Source: Timema cristinae
Lineage: Eukaryota > Arthropoda > Insecta > Phasmatodea > Timematidae
Reading direction: 5' to 3'
Assembly (NCBI GenBank): GCA_039000515.1
Contig: JBCFYV010000895.1
Location: 20,675 to 84,674 of the forward strand
DNA length: 64,000 bases
Shown: positions 47,301 through 56,300 of the stretch, in pieces
Layout of the letters: the number at the start of each line of letters is the position of its first letter
How positions within the stretch are numbered: the first letter of the stretch is position 1
Notes under the pieces: model-generated
Told to the model about the DNA's origin: nothing
Database searches by the model: none
The model's input: only the letters and a program-made list of their open reading frames with translations
Translations under genes and position numbers: made by a program

Positions 47301-50300
47301 AGAAGTAGTAGATTTTTCTCAAATCTGGTATAAGTCCAGATCTTAGATATGAGATAAGCTTTTTCTGAGATAAATGAACAACAACAATGTCATGCTTAAG
47401 GGGCCGTCCATAAACCACGTAACTCTTTGAGGGAGCGAGGGCGAGGGGCTAAAAATGTAAGAGTAATGCGTTAGGTGGCTTATGGACGACTCCTGAGATA
47501 TTCAGAGATACAAACAATACTTTTAAATTTTAAACCATCAGAACCCTTGTAATAGACTGCTCTTGGAAAAATTGTTGCCTGTTCAGTGTTCCAATGATAA
47601 GACTGTGCCTCATCTTGTGAAACCGTGTTGCCATTGTGAGATGTAGCAACTGGCAGGATAATCAGGAGTGTTGCCATTGTGAGCTGTAGCCACTGGCAAT
47701 GGGACCAGGTGTGTTGCCATTGTGAGATGTAGCAACTGGCGGGTTAATCAGGAGTGTTGCCATTGTGAGATGTAGCAACTGGCAGGAGAATCAGGAGTAT
47801 TGCCATTGTGAGATGTAGCAACTGGCGATGGAACCAGTAGTGTTGCCATTGTGAGACCTATCCACTGGCAGGATAATCAGGAGTGTTGCCATTGTGAGCT
47901 GTAGCAACTGGCAGGATAATCAGGAGTGTTGCCATTGTGATCTGTAGCAACTGGCAGGATAATCAGGAGTGTTGCCATTGTGAGATGTAGCAACTGGCAG
48001 GATAATCAGGAGTGTTGCCATTGTGAGCTGTAGCAACTGGCGATGGGACCAGGATTGTTGCCATTGTGAGATGTAGCAAATGGCAGGATAATCAGAAGTG
48101 TTGCCATTGTGAGATGTAGCAACTGGCAGGATAATCAGAAGTGTTGCCATTGTGAGATGTAGCAACTGGCAGGATAATCAGGAGTGTTGCCATTGTGAGC
48201 TGTAGCAACTGGCAGGAGAATCAGGAGTGTTGCCATTGTGAGATGTAGCAACTGGCAGGATAATCAGAAGTGTTGCCATTGTGAGATGTAGCAAGTGGCA
48301 GGATAATCAGAAGTGTTGCCATTGTGAGATGTAGCAACTGGCAGGATAATCAGGAGTGTTGCCATTGTGAGCTGTAGCAACTGGCAGGAGAATCAGGAGT
48401 GTTGCCATTGTGAGATGTAGCAACTGGCAGGATAATCAGAAGTATTGCCATTGTGAGATGTAGCAACTGGCAGGATAATCAGAAGTGTTGCCATTGTGAG
48501 ATGTAGCAAGTGGCAGGATAATCAGTAGTGTTGCCATTGTGAGATGTAGCAACTGGAAGGATAATCAGGAGTGTTGCCATTGTGAGCTGTAGCCACTGGC
48601 GATGGGACCAGGATTGTTGCCATTGTGAGATGTAGCAACTGGCAGGGGAACTGATAGTTTTGCTCTACTCAATTACCTGAAATAGAGTTTCCTCTTTAAA
48701 TTTATTTCACTCTTCTCTGATGTTCTTGGTAGTGAGGCTGAAATATTGCCTTACCTCAATATCCAAATAGCTTCTAAAGAAACACAATTCCTAAAAGTTG
48801 GGTTTGGAAGGACCACTTTAAATTGCTTCTAAGGGCATTAAACATTTGCTGGTGGAGGCGCGAAAGACCTCCCTTTAGTTTGGAAACAAGCTTTCAAAAT
48901 AAAATAATATTTTTTTCTCAAACTTCACTTTACATAAAATAAAATAATGTTTTGCCGCGAATTTGTATATTTGGAATGAAGACTTTTTGACCCAGACCTT
49001 AACAAAAAGTGCAATAAGGTTGTGATGTAGTTTCATTGCTGTACCTGTTGTTTCTGTTTTGGTTTTCGACCATGGGAAGAGAAGTACATTTGTCCAAAAC
49101 ATTAACAAAATTAATCTATCTGTGGTGGTTCTTGGCAAATTCTTCTCCTAATAGGAGATGGCAAGTAGTTTCCTTAACAAAGACTCACCTTGAAGTAATT
49201 TAGAGTGTTTTAAAATATAACTGAGATTTTAGACCGTGTTTATGACTCCACTAATATGCTAGTCTCGGCATTCAGTTAAAATTCTTACGATCGAAACTTC
49301 CTCATTTTGCTTAACATTTTGCGGCCCACTCACCACATATTTTACATTTAATTTGGAATCATTTGTTCAAAGTCTCACACCCAGAGGAAAAACCTTTTAA
49401 AAAGTCGGGAAAATGACATTTTTTGGCTAGAAAAACCAAAAATTATGGTGGAATTTTATCATAGAGTTTAGGTGGTCACCCTATATTAATAATAGCCCTT
49501 ATAATTTTGAATACAAATATAACCTTCTAATAAGTACAAGAAAACTGGATGGCATTTAATTTTGAAAAACATGAGAAGTTAATTTGTATTTGTGTTAAAT
49601 ACCAAATAATTGCTATTGTTTATGATTCGCTCTATTTTTTACTATAGACAACCTTTTAACTTGTTATACTCTTGACTTTATTTATAATAAAATGCTATTT
49701 TATCTCTATCCATTGTTTTCTCTATTTTGGGACATTATGTAGGCTATAATATATAATACTTTAATAGTATATGTTCACTAAAGTTATAAAAACAGGGCTG
49801 AGAATATACAAAACTAAGATCCTACCACTTGTTCTTCATGGATGGGTCTGTATTGAAAGAATAAATGGAGAATTTTTGAGGCCAAAGTGCTGAGAAATAC
49901 ATTTGGTCCTAAGAGAGATGAACAAAGAGGCGAATGGAGAATGTGATATAATGAAGAACTTGATGGTTTGTATACATCTCCAAACACACTAAGGATAGTT
50001 CTTTGAATTTAAAAATGACACCTGGACACAGGAATCAAACCCGGGACTTTAGGTTTAGTACTTCATTGTTCTAATTTATCACATACTTTTAGATCTATCT
50101 CTAGATGTGGCTATTTCCATGATCAACAAATATAATAGCTTTGCTGTTTAATCCATCATATTAAGGATAGCAGAAGCACCTGGCACTTATGTTCTGGTGG
50201 ACCTGAGCATTTAGGTACCTCAAAAACAGGCCACTAGTAAGTTACTTGTGTTATACTTTTAAATTATTCAATGCAAAAATTATAATAAAGTATATAGTGT

Positions 50301-52431
50301 GGATAAATTAATACAATATTTTATAACTTGAACATAATGTTTAAACTATTTTATCTAATAGATTAGGAAATAAACAAATTTATACCTTGATATTGCTGAT
50401 AGCATGAACATATAAATAAAGCTATTTTATGACTAAACTATAAACAATTTTAAAGAACAAAGAAAACTTAACAGAGAAAAAAGATTATTTATTTTTGTAT
50501 CCAAACAAATTATGTTTGCAATCAAACAATGCCTCGCTTTAAATAATTTTAGTAGTGCTTTTTGAAAGCAGAAATTCTCTCAAATATGCAAATAGAGCGA
50601 AGTCCTAGTAAAGTTATGCGAAATGTGTGAATGATAATAATCTCATGTATTTTATTCTAATCTGTGGACTAAACAAAATTGTATAACTCAAATTTTGAGT
50701 AACTTGGTTTTTTTTAAACTGTTTTGTGTGCATGTTAACTAGTTAATGCATTAGTGGTCGCAGATTCTTATGTTAGAATGAATTGCTGGAAATAATTCTG
50801 TGTTCTGAGGTGAGTTTTTATGATAGGACTCTCCATATTATCCACAGGATGATACAAGTACATTTCCTCTAAAATTGAACCTTTCTTCACTATGTAGTTC
50901 TATGGTTTCAGTCATGAAGCATCAATATGCCAGCAAGTGGTTGTTGCAGACATCGATACATCATTGTTCAAGAGCCAATCTCCAATATATTCTTCTGTAA
51001 GTTGGTTATTAGCTTTATGTTGGAGGGAAACAATTTAGAACATAAGGTTTATAGGCTAACAATGTTGTAATTTTTGTGTAATTTAATATTAAAATATGTC
51101 ACATCACATTTTTGAAAAAGAAAAAAGAATCAAAAATAAAACATTGCTATCAAAATTTAATCATTTCATTCAGTCAGTCAAACATTGAGTTGTAGATTAA
51201 AAAACAAATAAACAAAATAAATAGTAATACTTTCTCACTATCAGATTTTCTCACACATTGAAATAAAACTGTCCTTTCTTTAATAATATGGCATTGATTA
51301 TTTTCAGCACACTTATTAGTGTGCGTTAAAAGCTAAAACATTTACTTACTTTTCTTAAAAAATTCACAAGAAATATCCTAAATTAAGTCAAATAATCAGA
51401 TTAAATATAAACTACACTAAATGTGTACTTTGATTAAACATCAATAAAAACTATTTCCCCTCCAAAGAACACACAACTTACATGGAGGCTATACAATACA
51501 AGTATTATTTTCACAAATAGTATTAACATAAGGAAGTATGGAGGAATTGGTGGTTCCCTTGCTCAGATACACAACTATATCTCTCTTAAAACTATACCTA
51601 GCTGCAATCCAATTGTGATAAGAAAATACAAACATGTCTTTGTGTCCAATATCAAACATTGTACTTATATTAAGTGTTATTTATAGGAATTGGTAATAAT
51701 CTATCAATAATCAATAATCAATAATATCAATAATCTATCAATAATCTATTCCTAGCAGGAAACTGTTCTTGAAGATTTGCTGTCTGAACAAAGATGATAA
51801 GATCACCTGTCCCTATTGCCCTGAAATCCAAACTCATCATTGACAAAATTATATTTTTACAAACTACACTAAATGAGCGCTTTATTGATTTTTTAAAATG
51901 AAAAATCTTTTATTTTCTTTTGTTGTTTCTGATGATGTTTGACACAAATATGCAATTAGGTTAATATATTTTCAATCAAATAATACGTTGAAATCATTAT
52001 TTAAAAATGAAAACCTAATTAGGTTCAATTCTTTGCTACCAGAAAGTAGTTATAGCATTACTAATAACTTTTTAAGGAAAATGGTTTCCATATTTAAACC
52101 AGTTATATTTGTGAGCAAAAATTCTCCAGAATGAAACATATTAGACTTTTGTTTTAGATCGCTCATGATTTTCAAAGATTTTTTTAAAATATTTATTTCA
52201 AATTTGATACCAAATATTGAAAAGATCATTCAGACACCAACAAAGCGGAACAATGTTCTCATCGATAGTCATTATTGAAGTATTTTTTAAACTATGGTAC
52301 TTACAAAACTCATATTTATTTATGGTCATTTATTGTGGTGTGTATTTATTTAATTTATTTGTTTTGTTTGTTGCCCATTCTTTCCTTCATATTTACATTT
52401 ATTAATTAATTGTTGTCTATATTTATCTAAT

Positions 52432-52476
<45 letters not shown>

Positions 52477-52808
52477 TTTGATAAATATAGACAATAACAA
52501 ATTAATTAATAAATGTAAGAGTTTTTTTCGCAAATATATATGTATAAAACATGAATAGATGTAAGTTTATTTTATCAAGGGAGGAATAATGGAGACCAAA
52601 CTAATATGGCCCACCAGTGAAAAGGTTTTGGGATCCCTGGTGTATAGACAACTTGTTTTGTTGGCAGATGGTCCTGCACTCGGCCAATGGGAGCCTCCTG
52701 CCAAATAAAGAACTGCACCGGGAACAGATATCACTCTTCTCCTCAGTTAGACAAGATATTGCAAGATTGAAATCCTCCTCACGTAACATCAAACCACCAA
52801 ACAGATTG
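41196..52808 (+). CDS. GEMIN2: Gemin2-like SMN-complex protein, 5' half (three exons, 3' end not found)
   Basis: Join of 41196-41305, 50912-50996 and 52668-52808: 336 nt, 112 codons, open throughout. Intron phases match (2 then 0) and each donor is GTAAGT, GTAAGT or GTAAAT with AG acceptors. The product reads VPKGFNPKGDPKDGLEYLQR, then VVHEASICQQVVVADID, then REQISLFSSVRQDIARLK. In animal Gemin2 the matching pattern is P-x-x-F-D-P-x-x-x-P-x-x-x-x-E-Y-L-x-x-V-x-x-E-A-x-x-C-x-x-V-V-V-A-x-I-D, followed by an E-W-x-x-x-Q-x-x-x-F-S-x-V-R segment. Gemin2 binds SMN and the Sm ring in spliceosomal snRNP assembly. The helical C-terminal domain (W-L-Y-A-L-L region) was not seen and may lie beyond 64000. 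Identification is from memory of the family, without a search. Confidence 0.82.
41577..41609 (+). promoter_or_regulatory. Splice acceptor and in-frame 5' extension of WASHC1
   Basis: ATTAATACAG at 41569-41578 is an acceptor with a weak pyrimidine tract. From 41579 the frame into the WASH ATG is open (DFQVERFRHK), and joining the Gemin2 exon 1 donor makes a GTG valine codon with no stop. Use of the site is a prediction. Confidence 0.5.
41610..43015 (+). CDS. WASHC1: WASH complex subunit 1 (actin nucleation-promoting factor), one apparent frameshift
   Basis: WASH activates Arp2/3 on endosomes within the WASH regulatory complex. The start at 41610 gives MSHQKYHVPVIPQDLRREE, the WASH homology domain 1 opening; KVFSSAKYPA follows at about residue 90. 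After a frame change come KSKHQPVEG, LPSNIVSTNSLLLFNTSEN, VGENYFYSPGLGEVPLIDVP, LPDLPGIADDLRY, a proline-rich tract (42500-42605), WH2-like RASLMEAIRKAGGTGLAKL, the central GNLLADLHSKLALRRKGIS and the acidic end EDDDDWE. Reading across the break gives about 468 residues, close to human WASH1 (465). The break lies in the six-A run at 41920-41925, where one A appears missing; a consensus error is more likely than decay because everything else is intact. No intron interrupts it, unlike the multi-exon vertebrate gene. Confidence 0.93.
43016..44714 (+). other. WASHC1 3' flank, no further gene
   Basis: AT-rich. AATAAA at 43555-43560 is a plausible poly(A) signal 540 bases after the WASH stop. No coding motif was seen in the rest. 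Confidence 0.5.
43555..43560 (+). terminator. Candidate poly(A) signal of WASHC1
   Basis: AATAAA in CGTTAATAAACATAAG. Positional evidence only. Confidence 0.35.
44715..44965 (-). mobile_element. 3' fragment of an RTE-like LINE
   Basis: On the minus strand AKLTEMVWACNEEGE, then ITESVQVRG and TQPQSGN match the C-terminal end of the larger copy at 59205-60970, which has SVQVKGEEWKGG and TDPATGWKQ. It ends in a (ATGATC/ATCATC) simple repeat at 44714-44745, a usual RTE-type 3' tail. Confidence 0.7.
44966..46544. other. Intronic sequence, nothing recognised
   Basis: AT-rich. A cysteine-rich plus-strand stretch at about 45450-45560 (CADCKFCNKSPHNKCG) has no start, stops nearby and no partner domain, so I do not call it. 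Confidence 0.45.
47400..47493. mobile_element. Short MITE with terminal inverted repeats
   Basis: The left end GGGGCCGTCCATAAACCACG and the right end, reverse complement GGAGTCGTCCATAAGCCACC, form about 24-bp inverted repeats. The 94-bp element interrupts the surrounding reading frame between SEYL and KHDIVV. A GGGGCCGTCCATAA terminus is, from memory, common in insect MITEs. Confidence 0.75.
47625..48656. repeat. 43-bp minisatellite, 24 units
   Basis: 24 units, nearly all exactly 43 bp, of consensus GTGTTGCCATTGTGAGATGT followed by AGCAACTGGCAGGATAATCA and GGA. Variants: GAGCTG for GAGATG; GGAGAATC for GGATAATC; and a distinct spacer GATGGGACCAGG in units 2, 5, 10 and 23. Units 14-17 and 18-22 follow the same variant order (GAGCTG/AGAATC, then AGAA, then AAGTGGC), showing a higher-order block of about four units that was duplicated. 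Each unit has GTTGC and GCAAC in inverted orientation. Confidence 0.95.
48861..50005. other. AT-rich intronic sequence
   Basis: No supported gene. A minus-strand frame at 48875-49138 has no motif and may be upstream debris of the neighbouring pseudogene. Confidence 0.45.
50006..50090 (-). mobile_element. tRNA-derived element fragment (same family as 56015)
   Basis: AAAAATGACACCTGGACACA, then ATCAAACCCGGGACTTTAGG and TTTAGTAC match the left arm of the fold-back element at 56015-56300. It decays after about 70 bases. There is no second arm. Confidence 0.65.
50091..50911. other. AT-rich 3' end of GEMIN2 intron 1
   Basis: No features beyond the acceptor TATGGTTTCAG at 50901-50911. Confidence 0.5.
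50912..50996 (+). CDS. GEMIN2: GEMIN2 exon 2
   Basis: 85 nt encoding HEASICQQVVVADIDTSLF and then KSQSPIYSS, ending in phase 0 at GTAAGT. The C-x-x-V-V-V-A-x-I-D core is the strongest Gemin2 signature in the window. Confidence 0.85.
50997..52667 (+). other. GEMIN2 intron 2
   Basis: 1671 bp, GTAAGT to TTTGTTGGCAG. It has a (TA)n(CA)n microsatellite near 52437-52477 flanked by inverted copies of TTGTTATTGTCTATATTTAT-like sequence (52411-52430 and 52482-52503), so a hairpin can form around it. Confidence 0.7.
52668..52808 (+). CDS. GEMIN2: GEMIN2 exon 3
   Basis: 141 nt, phase 0 at both ends, encoding MVLHSANGSLLPNKELH, then REQISLFSSVRQDIARLK, then SSSRNIKPPNRL, with donor GTAAAT. It corresponds to the Q-x-x-x-F-S-x-V-R-Q helix of Gemin2. 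Confidence 0.82.
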
Positions 52809-53351
52809 GTAAATTAAATACTCTCTACCTATATGTTACTATTTGGTTTGGGGCATTTTATTAAATTGACTTATGAAAACATATTTTAGTTTCCAAGAAC
52901 ATAATGAATATACCCTTAATACACTACTTTTTTTTAGCCATATTGGTTTCTTATGATAACAATTAATTTTTACTGTAAAATAAGCCTCATCCTTGGCCAA
53001 GATTACTCTGCTTTTACAAATATTGTCTCCAGATAGTGAGAAAGAATGTGAGGTTTGGGTGAAAAGTACTAAAACTAATACATTTTGATGAGTTGAATGG
53101 TTATTTATTCAGAACTTAACGTGATAATAAAGAATAGAATTTAAACTTATAAGATTTTAATATCAATCAATAGCATTACTAAAATTGGTTAAAATTTTCA
53201 CATTGATATCATAGAAACATTTAACAATTCAACATTAGTACGGTATCTATAAACTTTCTTTAGTCAGTTAATTGAAATTATTATTTGTGATTAAGTTGTT
53301 AAACTTTTAAATGTGTCTATATGTTGTTAAGCTATATATATATATATATAT

Positions 53352-53423
<72 letters not shown>

Positions 53424-53664
53424 TTATTCAAACAGATCTTATACTTTCCCTTTTCTATTTCTTCCTGAAACAAAGAGGTGTGTAAAGACTACATATTTTT
53501 TTCCTGCTTCAAGATTGAATCATCCTGTTTTAAACACGGAATAAATGATCATACACTTGTTACTTTTATGAAAAATTAAATTTGATTTGTTCAATACATC
53601 TTAAGTGACCGAAAAAACGTATTCCTTCTCATAAATCCAGGGAATTTCATTTTAAGAAAATAAT
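52809..53664. other. AT-rich, probably GEMIN2 intron 3
   Basis: No exon recognised. It contains a microsatellite at 53333-53418, listed separately. Confidence 0.45.
53333..53418. repeat. (TA)n(CA)n compound microsatellite
   Basis: TATATA run followed by about 30 CA units with a single CAGA interruption near 53390. Confidence 0.95.
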
Positions 53665-53722
53665 GACATGTGTGTATAACCAAAATGGGTAGTAAAACGC
53701 GGTGCTAATAATAATAATGACA
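53665..53722 (+). mobile_element. SINE tail fragment
   Basis: GTGTATAACCAAAATGGGTA, then GTAAAACGCGGTGCTAATAATAAT: the shared tail with the hairpin CCCGAACGGG degraded to CCAAAATGGG. No body is present. Confidence 0.65.
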
Positions 53723-54425
53723 ATCTGGACAAATACGGAAAGCCTCTATGAGTAATTACATGTGCACAAAAAACATCAAAATGATTGCTATAGTGTGTCA
53801 TTTTTATTTTAAATAAATCTGAATTCTTTAATTAAATTAATTAATCTTTTCTGCACTGCATTTTTGCTTTCCAAACAGATCATACAAACTTCCATCACTT
53901 GCACGCAAACAATGGAATATTTTACAGTAAAACTCGGCGATAACACCACAATGTCTGCCTTACATCCTCCTAAACTTGCCCACTTCGCCTAGTGATTCCC
54001 TCCAAAAAAATTTTTTGTCTTAAATAATTTACTTCATTTTGATTTGATTAATATAAGAGTAAGCATGTTTATTTATAAATATGTGGAAACAATATTTTTC
54101 TGATTGCTATATGTAAATTTGATTCAATTATCCTAGGCTTAATCAATCCTTTACAGGAAATTGCCAGAAAAATATAAAATATTTTAATGTTTTGAGTAAA
54201 AAAATACTTAATGTAGGTTTTTAAACAACATATTACATTAATAAATTAATATATATATTCTGTATTTTCCCTTGCAATAGTTTTTATGCTGCATAACTTT
54301 GCATAGCTTATTCCTCTTAATCCATTCTTGAATTTCCATGTTATCAGAACTCTCATATTCAGGAATGTCTAGTTTTCCACATCAGTTCCTTCCAAGTCAT
54401 TAGAAGCCCTCAGTTTGGTGATATC
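53723..54425. other. AT-rich stretch
   Basis: No supported gene. A possible short exon at about 53880 was considered and rejected. Confidence 0.45.
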
Positions 54426-54967
54426 TTAACCTTTTAAGGAGCAACAATGTACACATACGTTTTGAATTTTACCCTAGTAGGACAATTCCATACTAGTGTT
54501 TTTGTCATTTCTGTGCATTTGACATGTGCTACTATCTGTTAAAACTACTATGAAACCTTTCTATTACCTATTTTTTCACTTAACGAAATTTAGATGGCAT
54601 ATTGGTTTGGTTATTTGTAAGCACATCAGTCAACATTTAAGTTAAGTTGAATAAGTTATTCACAATGAATGTGAGTTTTCGTGAAATAAACTTGCTGGGG
54701 TATTTTGTTGTTTACAGTGGAAATAGGTTAGTCTGTTATTCATTTATTTTGAATTTCTTGTCTCACTATAATTTCTGTGAAATAAACTTTGTCATCGTTT
54801 GTTTAATAGTATTCCTACCAATTATTTTCACATTGATTGTCACTTTACATGGAAATTAACTTTCTGACAAAATTTATTGTTTATGTTTGGTATAGGTTAG
54901 TCAGCTCGTTGTTCATTTGTCTCTTTTATTTAACATTTTGTTTCATGTTTTGTTCGTTGTTTTTATA

Positions 54968-55378
54968 ATGAAAGGGAATTTCTATAGAAATAAACTTACC
55001 GAGGAAGCTATTTTGGAAATATTTACTAATGAATTATCAGATTTATCTGATAATGACAGTGAAAATAAAGAAGTTGAATATGAAACAGGTACACCTGGCA
55101 ATAGTGATGATGAAAAGCCAATACTGTTAGTAGATCTATCAAATCTGCAGTTAGGCCTACCCCCCAAGAGGCGGAGAACTGAGATTCCTGTTGTTCATTG
55201 GAATCAAAATGGACATTCCACATTTACTAATTATGACTTTGATGATACAGGTGTTGGAATTCAAGAAAAAATAAACAATTCTGATACACCAACTGTACTT
55301 AAGTATTTTCTTCACTTGTTTGGTGAAGAAATGGTCCAGTATATAGTAGATGAGACAAATAGATTTTACGATCAGTAA
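54968..55378 (+). pseudogene. piggyBac transposase, N-terminal part
   Basis: 136 codons from MKGNFYRNKLTEEAI, with an acidic region (LSDLSDNDSENKEVEYETG), PKRRRTEI, then LKYFLHLFGEEMVQYIVDET. The last segment is the conserved F-x-x-x-F-x-x-E-x-x-x-x-I-V-x-E-T-N entry to the piggyBac fold. A TAA follows DQ at 55378. The next block continues in other frames at 55440. Confidence 0.8.
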
Positions 55379-55439
55379 TTGTAACAGAACATAGTAAGCT
55401 AAACATGTGGAAAGATAATGATTTAGGATAAATGTTTAA

Positions 55440-55930
55440 TTTTTTAGGACTTATGATGTTCATGTCTCAAATAAAAAAATAAAAAATAATACTGGAGCAA
55501 AGATTTCTTGATAAGTACACCACTTCTTCCTCATGGAATGTCCCAAAATAGATTCATGCTATTTCTAAGGTGCTTGCACTTTGCCAACAATGATGCGAAT
55601 CCTGGAAATGTAAAACCATTATTAAAAATTGAAGCAGTCATTAATAATTTTGATACAACCAATGCTAAAGTATTCAAACCTTTTGTCAATCTTTGCATTG
55701 ATGAAAGTTTGATTCTATTGAAAGGGCGCCTTGTGTTCAGGCAATATATTCCTTCCAAAAGGGAAAGGTATAAAAAATCTTTTCAATTGGTGACTGTGAA
55801 ACAGGGTTTTGTTTGGGTTTTATTGTTTTTACAGTTATAGGAGTTTAGACAGACCTGCCTACGAATATTGTGATGTCATTGATGAAACCATATTTTCAAA
55901 GAGGTTGTATCGCCGCTTTTCCTAAATATT
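55440..55930 (+). pseudogene. piggyBac transposase, catalytic core fragment
   Basis: LGLMMFMSQIKK-like sequence, then STPLLPHGMSQNRFMLFLRC, LHFANNDANPGN, FKPFVNLCIDESLILLKGRL and VFRQYIPSKRERYKKSFQLV. C-I-D-E-S contains the first catalytic aspartate of the piggyBac DDD triad, and the R-Q-Y-x-P-x-K segment follows as expected. Later blocks are frame-shifted and stop at the insertion. Confidence 0.82.
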
Positions 55931-56014
55931 AGAAGAAGTGATGAATACATTTACAAACATATTTAATCACGGATGGGAAGGATCAAACATAAAAGGGATA
56001 TTAGATTCTTTATA

Positions 56015-56300
56015 TTGAAAAATGACACCTGGACACATGAATCGAATCCGGGATCTTTGGTTTAGTACGCCACTGCTCTAACCACTGAGCTATCCAGGAT
56101 TCGTCTCGTGCCCACGGTCATTCTTCACTCATATTTTAAGGCAGAGATTTCCCTAAGTCCATCATAGACTCTACCTTAAAATATGAGTGAAGAATGACCC
56201 TGGGCACGGGACGATTCCTGGATAGCGCTGTGGTTAGAGCATTGGTGTACTTAACCAGAAGTCCCGGGTTCGATTCCCGTGTCCAGGTGTTATTTTTCAA
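56015..56300. mobile_element. Fold-back element with a tRNA-like unit in each arm
   Basis: The two halves are inverted copies: TTGAAAAATGACACCTGGAC at the left end equals the reverse complement of the right end with one mismatch. Inside each arm is a tRNA-like sequence: 56028-56098 on the minus strand (A box TAGCTCAGTGGTTAGAGCA, B box GGATTCGATTC) and 56217-56287 on the plus strand (TAGCGCTGTGGTTAGAGCA, GGGTTCGATTC). Both fold with 7-bp acceptor stems (CCTGGAT/GTCCAGG). Promoters face outward from a common centre. It sits inside the piggyBac remnant. Confidence 0.85.

Larger units (their letters stand above)
46545..48860 (-). pseudogene. Dead repeat-associated gene of an unnamed invertebrate family
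   Basis: The minus strand contains in order QDEAQSYHWNTEQATIFPRA, YYKGSDGLKFKSIVCISEYL (47500-47620), KHDIVVVHLSQKKLISYL and KIYYFSGGSAAQFKNRKNF (47290-47400), EWPFSIKAHGKGVCDSLGV then ALKRLAAGESIQ (47130-47225), EKLLDEQFLVAKPIPGTYKF (46970-47030), and PTGRTYF near 46640. I recall a widespread arthropod/invertebrate family with the pattern Q-D-E-x-Q-x-x-H-W ... Y-F-S-D-G-x-x-x-Q-Y-K-N-x-K-N-F ... S-H-G-K-G-x-C-D-G-x-G-G-x-x-K-R, of unknown biochemistry and found in many scattered copies. This copy carries frameshifts, is split by a MITE at 47400-47493 and is invaded by a minisatellite at 47625. Probable upstream sequence at 48660-48860 is less certain. Confidence 0.55.
41306..50911 (+). other. 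GEMIN2 intron 1 containing WASHC1
   Basis: A 9606-bp intron from GTAAGT to TATGGTTTCAG. It holds the single-exon WASH gene near its 5' end, an RTE-like LINE tail, the decayed 46.5-48.9 kb gene, a MITE, the 43-bp minisatellite and a tRNA-like fragment. Confidence 0.75.

Noticed and set aside
47625..48656. CRISPR-like array
   Set aside because: Units are contiguous with no unique spacers, and the context is an animal intron; it is a minisatellite.
53880..53930. Possible GEMIN2 exon 4 (KLPSLARKQWNILQ after an AAACAG acceptor)
   Set aside because: The L-P-x(n)-W pattern is vaguely Gemin2-like, but the required phase 0 gives a different peptide and a stop soon after; a frame error would have to be assumed.
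56028..56287. Two functional tRNA genes
   Set aside because: Both sequences fold, but they are arms of a palindrome within a transposon remnant, have a related degraded copy at 50006 and lack clear Pol III terminators.
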